From Phoma sp. XZ068 (Eukaryota; Ascomycota; Dothideomycetes; Pleosporales; Didymellaceae), in the NCBI GenBank assembly GCA_004835665.1, contig RBKR01000003.1:1302001-1366000 (forward strand): DNA of 64,000 bases. The letters run 5' to 3'. Shown here piece by piece: positions 55,453 to 64,000 of this stretch. Positions within the stretch are counted from its first letter, which is position 1; the number at the start of each line of letters is the position of its first letter. Under the pieces are notes generated by a model. It saw nothing but the letters and a program-made list of their open reading frames with translations, was not told the DNA's origin and did no database searches. A program made the translations under genes and the position numbers.

Positions 55453-58248
55453 TTGTTTTTCGAATTGAGATACGAGGTGTTGTCAAAGTGGTGATCAGCT
55501 ACGCTAGTATTTTCTAACAATCCGATGGGAGGAGAGTCGTCACCATTGAGGTCGGGTGTCGCCTTGAAGATTCTCTGCCTCGGGGAATGGTGCTAATTTA
55601 TCTGAGGAAGCCCTGGAAAAGGCGATATTTGCAATAGGGGGATGCTTGCTGCCCGTCGCGAGCGAGGTATTCGTGTGACTTAAAGATTGGCAACCATTAG
55701 GATTCGAGATTTGCGGCTCGACTGGCGATTCAGTCGCGCTTAAGTAGAACAAGTAACGCCTACGGTGCGGAATACTGTACGAGTAGGGGTTCGAAGGAAT
55801 TTGTGGCCTCGATTTACCTAGTAGGCTGACATGGGACAGCGAAGCTTTGTACAACCGCCGCGCCCAGGGCCTCAGCTCGATACAAGTACATGTGAAATGG
55901 GCAGAGTACAAACCCTAGCGTGGGCTTCTGTTTGGCGAGGCTGCATCTTGAACAGCTAGGGCCAGCGAGAGCAGGAGCTGATCTGCCGCCAAGTGTGGGG
56001 ACCAGGCCAGTCGGAGGCTCGTGGCTTGCGCTCGCCCGCTCCGAGTCGCTGGGCCTCGCTCAGCTGTCAAGAGGCTAGCTAGATCGTGCTCATATCTGCG
56101 GTTGCAAAGACGCGTCCCAACGCCCGGCTGGTCTCTCCAGCGTTCGGCCTTCAAGTCAATGTGTTTCACGAGATGCATGATGATGATAAGGTGCATCGGA
56201 GATGCTCCTTTGTAAGATACACTACGTGTAGCGCAAAGCGTCGTCATGAATGACAGCAGTGAATGGGAGTGTCGGCGTCCAAAAGTCCCGTCTGCAGATC
56301 CGGGATCACCGCTAGACAGGGGTCCTGGTCTCGCTTCCCGTCTGAGTGAGCTGGACCTCTGTAGACCATGAAAGAGCCCTCAGCTCAGCCTAGAGCGTTC
56401 CCCTCACTTCAAACTACCTGATTGCGGTATGATCGAGACCTATATTCTCAATTGGTGAAGAGAGCCCGTCGCATTTGCTCACAGAAAACCAAAAAGCGAA
56501 GCTCAATTCACAGTTGGCTGTCACAGAATGGATTGTCACAGATGGACCGTGTGTCGCTTTAGTGGGGCCGCGATTGCACATCTCTCGGCTCTCCACCTCA
56601 AGCAGTTACAGCATGCACAACGACACTATCAATCACGATATCCATCTATCTGCAACTTTGGTCCATATTGCCGTTGTCAACGTGTCCGCCGATGCCACTA
56701 TCAACAACTTGTACAGAGGCAATCTAGTTAGGGACCATTAGGTACATATCGTGCACCGCAGCTGATCAGCTTCACCAAGCTTCCCAAGACACTAGGAAAC
56801 GTGCCTCGAAAGCCAAACCTTGAGGCAAGAAGAGTACAGCATGTGTTCGGATTGATGCACTTCTGCAGTCGGCCTTGAAGCCGCATGTCATTTCCGGAGC
56901 CCACTGCTCGGTATGAGAGTTCCACTGCTCCTGCACGGCGATCCGGCTTCCATCGTTACGCTGACATCCGTTCAGTCTTGTCCTCGACGCAAGAAGGGAT
57001 CCGCTGCTGCAAGATTATGCCTCTGTGCAACTCATATCGCCGGCTCATCCGTACGCGCAAGCCAAATCTTAGCATTCACACCCAGTGCTTGAAGGCATCA
57101 TTATAGTGCAATGTCTGCAGTCTACTGGTAGCTGCACTGGTTGACCCAATACAATGGCTGACAGTCCTCACCGTGTAACGTTCCCGTATCTGATGGAGAC
57201 ACAGACCGCAACTAGAATACTCCGAAACATCGCACAGGCCTTCTGCAGCCAGATACCTTCCGAACTCTGATCACAGAGCGAGCCAAGACACAATAGAAAT
57301 TAGAGATCCACAGACGAGTATGTACAACCCCTTGTTGGGAGATTCACTTAACTTCGACACGCACAAGGCCTCTGTCACGCTGTTTGCACCACTTGCGCTG
57401 TCGACCTTCCTCGTCTCGAGTTCAAGAGTTATCTGGTACACCTATTTTACACTTCCGTAAGCCACAGCATAAGAGGTCGCTTATGCCAATGAAGCCAGGT
57501 GGGTTATATCAGCACCCCAAAGTCGAGATTACCATTGCCAGTACAATATCCGATGTCAGCCACGGCTCACGTCTCGTAGTGCGAGCCTAGCTCAGCCTTG
57601 GTGGCGCCCCGTCAGCCTCGTTCGGCTACAATCTGGTCCAGAAGGAAGTGGACTCTCCTTAGCGAGCGCCACACTCGAACTCGCGACGGAAACGGCAGCC
57701 AAGTGCTTTGATATGCCACCTTTTGAGGTTTATGTCGATCTTCTGCCTATCTCAGCAGTTGCTCTAATAGCCGCATTCTTTGTCTCTCGTGGCCTGCGGT
57801 CTTCTAGAATGTTGACATGACCGCTTGAAGATCACACAGGCGATATCAGCTTTGCAGCCCCGAAACAGCGGCGTGAGACGTCGTAGGTAATCAGAAGTTA
57901 GTATAATATATCAGCGCCAAACTTCTGCGAGAGACCAACCTATCTAGTTCGACACAGCCGTTAGCCCTCCGCATAGCATATGTGCACTTCATACCTGTTG
58001 GTCCTCCACAGGACGTCAATGCCTTCTCATGGTAGTAACTTGAGCAGCATCACAGCGTACGTTCTAGTATATGACTCAGCAGATGCTGTATTTGCAGTTG
58101 CATTATCAAAAGTAAGGGAGATACATGCAACGTACTTCTATAGAGCTCCTCTGCCGGACCGTAGACCACAGGAGTTATTTGGTGGAAGACCTTCAAGGGT
58201 TCGATAGCCTTCATTTATGCACGTTCCTCATAACTTAACCCTGTGAAT
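55453..58248. other. Longest gene-free stretch (2.8 kb)
   Basis: No supported coding sequence; frames are under 125 codons and have no domain, signal peptide or paired splice sites. A GTTCGAG motif near 57675 resembles a tRNA B box, but no cloverleaf forms around it. No clear tandem or inverted repeat. It may contain a long non-coding transcript, a decayed element or regulatory DNA; I cannot tell. Confidence 0.5.
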
Positions 58249-58910
58249 CTACCTACAATCCTCACACACCGTTCCATCTGGATTCCTCTTAACTTCATCC
58301 TGGTTGCCCTGCTCCTGGCCTCCCCTATCCGGCGCATCTTCCACATTCAAATCCTTCACAAGATCCTCCGCAACCCTCTCCTCTCTTCCCTGGACTTTAA
58401 CATCAATCTCTGCTGACTTCCCCTCTTCAGTACTACTCTTCACAGCGTCTTTCTTCTTCCCGCCAACATCACTGTGACCAAGATCCTTCTTCGGATCGAT
58501 CCTGTCTCTAACTCTTTGCTTTAGGACCTTGGTTTCTGGGAACCCACCCTCGGTTTTGCGGTCCCAGAGGAGTACTTTTTCAGCTTGCACGTCACCTGTC
58601 TCGGAAGCGGTAGGTGGCAGGTACGTCTACTTCGTTAGTATGGTGACTATCCGATCGGTGGAGGAGAGACACACCAGCTCAACCTGAAAGAGCCCACCTG
58701 TTGCAGGTATCAGAGCTATCTCACCGATTTGGGTGCCGAATGTGGAAAGGAGCTCTTGGCCGAACTAGCAGAGTGTGAGCTGGAGAATGTGGAGAGCTGA
58801 GGAGAAGCGGGGTGGTGTACGTATGCTGCTCGTAGCATCCAACGGCATTGCGTGCAGTATGTTATTGCTACGCGAGGAAGGTGTACTGGAGCTACTTGTG
58901 TCGAGGCCAT
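58249..58910 (-). CDS. SelW/Rdx-family redox protein with charged C-terminal extension
   Basis: Thioredoxin-like selenoprotein W family member using cysteine in place of selenocysteine. Exons 58910-58821, 58764-58675 and 58626-58249 give 185 residues; introns are 56 and 48 nt (donors GTACAC and GTGTGT, acceptors CTGCTAG and AAGTAG). The redox motif is Cys19-x2-Cys22 in ITYCTQCRWMLRAAY. Next come ELLSTFGTQIGEIALIPATGG and the terminal strand LLWDRKTEGGFPETKVLKQRVRD, which are diagnostic. The Rdx fold ends near residue 115. After it is a 70-residue tail of alternating acidic and basic residues that ends VCEDCR, a second CxxC at positions 181-184. The substrate is unknown for this family. Confidence 0.88.
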
Positions 58911-60024
58911 GTCTTGCGAAATTTAGTGTATGCTGTGAAACCAAGCTGGACGTGCATAGGAATTTGAGACCGAGGTCGGCTTATCGATTGGTTGCGTCAT
59001 CGCTCCAATACCGTTCTATCATCAACATCGAAAGTGAGATCTCGGATCTGCCAAAGTTCAATGCTTTCATGAGTGAGATGAGTGGGATTTATGCACGTTA
59101 TGACTTTGGATTGGGGTTTGCTTCTTCAGATAGTCTCAAGTGCCTGCTATCGAATCCATCACGAACCAGGACTTGCAAACAAATCTAGATCGCCGTTCGT
59201 GACTCCCCTGACAATGTCAAATAGCTCGCCTGTTCAATCGCCCACCCTGATGGTCATGACAGTTGGGCAGGAACGATAGCGAAAAGGGGATTTTAATGCA
59301 CGGGCTGGGTGTATGTGATTGGCTAGCAGCGATTCACGACTGCTGGCGATTGGCGCAGCCGCTGTGATTAATGCTCGGCAATTTCGCATGAACCAGTGGG
59401 CTCAAGCGTTGCAATAAGGGCCAGGGTGTCCTGTTCGCTGCCGTTGTGAGGTTGATGGCTGTTGCCATGCTGCGACTTCTCTGTTTGAGGGATGGGGTGG
59501 AGGAGTCGGCGTGTTGTTGTTCAAGGGGATTTTGGCCATGTAAACAAACAGTGCCTCGGGTAGCTCAACAGCATGGCCTCGCAGCTCTGCCCGAACGACG
59601 TGAGATGAGCCCGGGGTTTCAGGCTACATGATGTGATGCATGGATCATAATTTGGACATAACTTCTCCAGATATCGAAAGCACCGCGCACTGAGTGATTA
59701 CTTCCAAGTACGTCACGTTTAGCGCGTTGCTACGGAAGGTCACCGCGGCCAGGACAATTCCACGACTCCTTTTCTACAGACAACTGTTCACAGTCGCTTG
59801 ACCCACCAATTGCCACGCTATTCGTATCGTCTCCAGAGCAATCGTTGTAAGTGCTGCACTCCGCTGAAACCCTTGTTCCCTGGCCTCCGTGGCCGCAGTT
59901 GGCGCACACACCACATCATCTCGCACGCCGTTTCAACCACATAGTGCTGCCACTCGTCCTCTCCCCACAACGCATTCACAACCCCCAGACGCACTGCTGA
60001 CGACCGCTCGCTCCCACCACAGAC
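58911..60024. other. Divergent promoter region
   Basis: 1.1 kb between the SelW-like start and the start of the Ala/Pro-rich protein gene. The last 250 bases are C-rich, as in fungal leaders. No gene or repeat supported. Confidence 0.5.
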
Positions 60025-61923
60025 ATGAGTTCCGGCGTGCGCAACCTTCGCGCTATGTTCGAGCAGAACGCAGCTTCTTCTCCTGAACCCCGCGGCCGTT
60101 CCCCAGGAAGCTCTTCAACAGTCGACGACACCAGCCGCCCGACCTCCAAAGTGCGCGCTTCGTTCGTTTCTGTCGAGCACCCAGTTCCTCAGACAATTGA
60201 TCTTGCTCCTCCCAAGAGCACAGCCTCCAACAGCACAGCCGCGAATCGCCGCGAGAGCTTCAGCGTCAGCGAAGACACCGCTGGAGAAGTTGCAGACCTC
60301 AAGAAGGTTATAGGCGACGAGAGAGAGGAGCGCAGAAAGAGTGCTGCCGTCATTGAGCCCATCCCCGAGCAGGCCGTAGCTTCGCGAGAGTCTTCAGCAG
60401 CCCCACCGCCGTTCAAGAACCAACCTGAGGGAGAGATGGTGAACCTTGGGACCATTATGAAGGGCTCGGATTTCCCTGAGCCCGCAGCAGACACGGCTGC
60501 TGGCGCGCCCCAGCCAGCGCCCCAGTCGAATGAAGCCCCAGCCCCTGAGCTGCCTGCGGTCAACGAAGAGCCCGCAAAGGAGGAGGCAGCTGCCCCCGCA
60601 CCAGTGCAGGAGACTCCCGCTGAGAACCCAGACAAGCCTACAACAGGAGCGCAAGAAGAGCTGTCGTTGAAGCCAGCGGTCCCAACCGATGCACCCGCCG
60701 TTTCTGGCGGCGACGCCCTCTCTCCACCGGCTGAACAATTGCAGGCTGCAATTGTCGAACCCGCTCCGAGTGCCCCAGCTGAGCCGACAGTAGAGACACC
60801 GAAGCCTGCTCCAGGCAGTACCAAGTCTGTGGGAACACCGGCAACAAAGGGCAAGCTTGAACCCAAGAAGCCTGCAGCTATTTCTACTACCAAAGCCTCT
60901 GCATCCAAGAGTACACCAGTCAAGAGCCCTCTGCCCAGGGTCGCACCAAAGACACCTACCAACACGAGGCATACTGCGCCTGCACCCAAGCCTGCTACAC
61001 CGGTCTCCAAGCCTGCTGCTGCTGCTGCTAAGGCTTCAGTGAAGCCAGCTTCAAAGGAGCCAGCTAAGGCAGCTGCTCCAGCGCCAAAACCAAAGACCAG
61101 CCACACATCTCTGCGGCAAGCGACCGCCACAGCACCTACTGCCGCAGCAAAAGCAAAGACAGTCGCTCCTGAGACCAAGAAGCCAGCAACGACCAAGCCA
61201 AAGTACGTTTTTAGCGAGCTTGAGATGGATTCATGCTAATCATTCCACCATAGGGACCCCATCACTACTTCTCCTCCTGCCTTCAAAAAGCCAAAGCCGA
61301 GGTCCCCCACCCGTCCCGTCACGCTTAACTCGCGCCTTACTGCACCTACCGCAGCATCCGCTGCAAAGTTGCATGGCGAAGAAGCACCCGTCACTCGTAA
61401 GCCCACGACCGCAACCCGCCCAGCACCGAAGCCTGCGACCACCAAACCTTCTCGTCCTTCCGTTGCACCTAGTGCGAGCACGAACAAGCGACCAGAGTCG
61501 CGCACTTCTACCGTTGGTGCTAAGCCCGGGTTCCTCGAGCGTATGTCGCGACCTACGGCAGCCAGCGCCAGCAAAGTGCACGAGAAGCCCACCTCGCCTC
61601 CTAGAAAGGCGCCTGTGAAGTCGAGCATTCTCCAGAAGGGGAAGAAGAAGGTAGAAGAGGTTGCCACTAAGGCGAAGGAAGCGGTATCGACGAACGGTCA
61701 CGCAGAGGAGGCTGCAAAGACTGAGCCAACCAACGGCACCAGCGCGCACGCGGAGCATGCCGAGGAGCCGGTCGTTGAACCGGTCACAGAGTCTGCCCCT
61801 GAGTCTGTCGCTGAGAAGGTGGACCAGCCCGAGCCTGTAAAGGCAGAGACACCTGTTCCAGAAGGTGACTCGTCTGCGATGGAGCTGCAGACGCCTAACT
61901 TCCAGGGTGAAGCCGTTCGTTAG
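60025..61923 (+). CDS. Ala/Pro/Lys-rich disordered protein, unknown function
   Basis: Exons 60025-61202 and 61254-61923 give 615 residues; the 51-nt intron has donor GTACGT, branch GCTAAT and acceptor CATAG. Short conserved-looking motifs stand out in an otherwise low-complexity sequence: MSSGVRNLRAMFEQ at the start, RESFSVSEDTAGEVADLKKVIGDE, MVNLGTIMKGSDFP around residue 140, and GFLERMSRPTAASASKVHEK with SSILQKGKKK in the second exon. Between them are long runs of Ala, Pro, Glu (acidic, residues 150-260) and then Ala, Pro, Lys, Thr (basic, residues 270-400). Such basic Pro/Ala/Lys segments are common in microtubule- or chromatin-binding proteins. I recognise no domain. Long antisense frames are artefacts of this composition. 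Confidence 0.8.
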
Positions 61924-62423
61924 TCACCGCCTGAGCCTCCTCTTGGAAGAGAGGTTGTCTGGCTGCATGCCAGTATTCTAGCCTGTCTGATATTGTGCAT
62001 GCTCCACTATTTCATTCTATACCAGCATTTTCAGGAGCGTTCATTTGGCGGAGCGTCATATCCATTGGTGGTGTTCTTGATTTCTACATCGTTTGTTACA
62101 TTGCTTCGTCATGTGCGTCGAGTCTGGATATGGGAATTTGTTCAGAGAGCTTGGGCCGAAGGCCGAAGACTATTGATGGCCTGGATCGTGGCTCAATGGA
62201 TCGAAATCGATTTCATATGGCTTTGGGACGGTTCCTTGTAGCATAGCAATCAATGTATCCTCACTCAGACCAATCCGCGGACGCGTCGTGTGAGGCTAGT
62301 CTTGGCGCGTGGCCCGTTCTCCAAACTTTTTCGGACTCCCGAAGACCCCAGATCGTGGAGCCTCAGACTGCCGTAGCGTCGTGCTTTCGCCTTTCCTTCT
62401 TGTCGCCTCTATTATTGTTCGAG
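61924..62423. other. Intergenic, MEF1 promoter
   Basis: 500 bases between the preceding stop and the mitochondrial EF-G start. Short open frames only; no repeat seen. Confidence 0.5.
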
Positions 62424-64000
62424 ATGAGGGTTCAGTCTCTCATTAAGGCGCAATCGCTTGCCACAAGCAGCCTTCGCACTGCTGCTCGCACAGCTTCGCG
62501 GACCCCTTCTCGATGCGCTCTCTCGACTGTCGCGGCGTCGCGCACACCCTTTAGCAACGGCTTGAAGACGGACACATGGATCAACAACCAGCAGAAGAGA
62601 TGGCAGTCTGCGGCAGCACAGGTGTAAGTGCAATTGCCGTTGTCGCAACATTACTGTTGTGGCGTGGAGGCAATGGGGCTAATAGATACTCTCAGGCTGG
62701 CGAAAGCAAAGGATGACCCGTCTACTTTGACTCAGGACGACATCGTCGCCAACCTCGACCCCGTCGAATGGGAGCGGTTGTCTCGAGTCCGCAACATTGG
62801 TATCGCAGCCCACATCGATTCCGGAAAGACGACCGTCACCGAGCGCGTTCTCTACTACACCGGCCGAATCAACGCCATCCACGAAGTTCGCGGCAAAGAT
62901 GCCGTCGGTGCAAAGATGGACTCCATGGACTTGGAGCGTGAGAAGGGTATCACCATTCAGTCTGCCGCGACATTCTGTGACTGGGTGAAGAAGGACGTTG
63001 ACGGCAAGGACGAGAAATACCACATCAATTTGATCGACACACCTGGGCATATCGATTTCACAATTGAAGTAGAGCGCGCTCTGCGAGTACTCGATGGAGC
63101 TGTCATGATTCTCTGTGCTGTCAGTGGTGTTCAGTCTCAGACCATCACAGTCGACAGGCAGATGAAGCGTTACAACATTCCCAGGTTGTCGTTCGTCAAC
63201 AAGATGGATCGCATGGGCGCGAACCCGTGGAAGGCCGTCGAGCAGATTAACAAGAAGCTTCGCATCGCCGCTGCCGCGATCCAGGTGCCCATTGGACGCG
63301 AAGACAACTTCCTGGGTGTCGTTGACATTATCAAGATGCAGGCTCTCTACAGCGAAGGTGTGAAGGGAGAGACAATCAGGATCACAGATGAGATCCCAGC
63401 CGATCTGATTGATCTTTGCAAGGAGAAGCGGGCAACGCTCATCGAAACCCTTGCGGATGTAGACGATGAAATCGCCGAGATCTTCTTGATGGAGGAGACA
63501 CCCACCATTCCCCAGATCAAGGCTGCCATCCGCCGTGCGACCATTTCCTTGAAGTTCACACCCGTGCTGATGGGCTCTGCACTCGCCGACAAGTCCGTTC
63601 AGCCTATGCTCGATGCCGTATGCGATTACCTTCCCAACCCCTCCGAGGTCGAGAACATGGCGCTGGACAAGAAGAGGGCTGAGGCACCGGTCAAGCTGGT
63701 CTCGTACAATGCACTGCCATTCGTTGGACTTGCCTTTAAGCTCGAGGAGAGCAACTTCGGCCAGTTGACCTACATCCGTGTCTACCAGGGTACACTGAGG
63801 AAGGGCATGAACGTCTTCAATGCGAAGACAGACAAGAAGGTCAAGATCCCCAAGATTGTGCGTATGCACTCCAACGACATGGAAGAGGTCCAGGAGATTG
63901 GCGCTGGTGAAATCTGCGCTGTGTTCGGTGTTGACTGCGCGTCTGGTGATACTTTCACTGACGGCGGTCTTGGATACACCATGGTAAGTGCTAGTCTATG
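62424..64000 (+). CDS. MEF1: Mitochondrial elongation factor G1, cut by the right edge
   Basis: GTPase that drives translocation on mitochondrial ribosomes. Exons 62424-62623 and 62696-63983 are inside the window (496 residues); a GTAAGT donor at 63984 after GLGYTM opens a further intron, and the rest is outside. The first exon is a basic presequence (MRVQSLIKAQSLATSSLRTA) with no acidic residue before KTD. GTPase motifs: AHIDSGKTT (G1), LERE-KGIT-like (G2), DTPGHIDF (G3), NKMD (G4) and GSALADK (G5). VEWERLSRVRNIGI and the EF-G G' insert follow the family. The 72-nt intron sits between presequence and GTPase domain, with donor GTAAGT and acceptor CTCTCAG. Confidence 0.96.

Noticed and set aside
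57640..57700. Possible tRNA near a GTTCGAG motif
   Set aside because: T-arm bases do not pair and no A box or acceptor stem could be placed.
60189..61196. 335-codon antisense open frame
   Set aside because: A Gly/Ala/Val-rich mirror of the Ala/Pro-rich gene's codon bias.
62679..63869. 396-codon antisense open frame
   Set aside because: Antisense to the mitochondrial EF-G GTPase exon, caused by its codon bias.

Overview
The window is nuclear DNA of a filamentous ascomycete. Genes are dense on both strands and carry many short GT-AG introns of about 43-130 nt, with CTGAC or CTAAC-like branch sites just before the acceptor. PalI, SAD-1/Rdp1-type RdRP and Alt a 1-like genes are present. The Alt a 1-like gene makes Dothideomycetes, perhaps Pleosporales, most likely; this is inference from gene content only. 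I see no transposon, CRISPR array, rRNA gene or convincing tRNA.

Layout. 1-4.1 kb: a ZIP zinc transporter cut by the left edge, and folylpolyglutamate synthase with a mitochondrial presequence. 5.9-11.4 kb: a small secreted six-cysteine protein, ER FKBP-type prolyl isomerase ending in KDEL, and two basic nuclear-looking proteins of unknown function. 12.7-21.5 kb, all on the minus strand: PalI/Rim9, ribosomal protein eS4, aspartate-semialdehyde dehydrogenase and D-lactate dehydrogenase (cytochrome). 22.8-31.4 kb, plus strand: a 1101-residue coiled-coil protein, then an RdRP with an N-terminal RRM-like segment. 31.8-41.1 kb: Elongator subunit 6, exportin-T, S-formylglutathione hydrolase, RPB6 and TFIIIA. 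41.5-46.4 kb: a proline-rich protein with a cysteine cluster and a probable GPI-anchored protein. 46.4-58.2 kb is sparse: a 122-residue protein, an Alt a 1-like secreted protein and a 920-residue conserved protein lie between stretches of 1.3-2.8 kb with no supported gene. 58.2-64 kb: a SelW/Rdx-like protein, an Ala/Pro/Lys-rich protein, and mitochondrial EF-G1 cut by the right edge.

How the genes relate. Most are housekeeping genes with no common pathway. Between 31.8 and 41.1 kb four of five genes concern tRNA, 5S rRNA or the nuclear RNA polymerases (ELP6, LOS1, RPB6, TFIIIA), and RPB6 and TFIIIA share a 241-bp divergent promoter. This is the only functional grouping I would propose. Exon boundaries were read by eye from splice motifs, frame continuity and family resemblance; none was confirmed by RNA or a database search.
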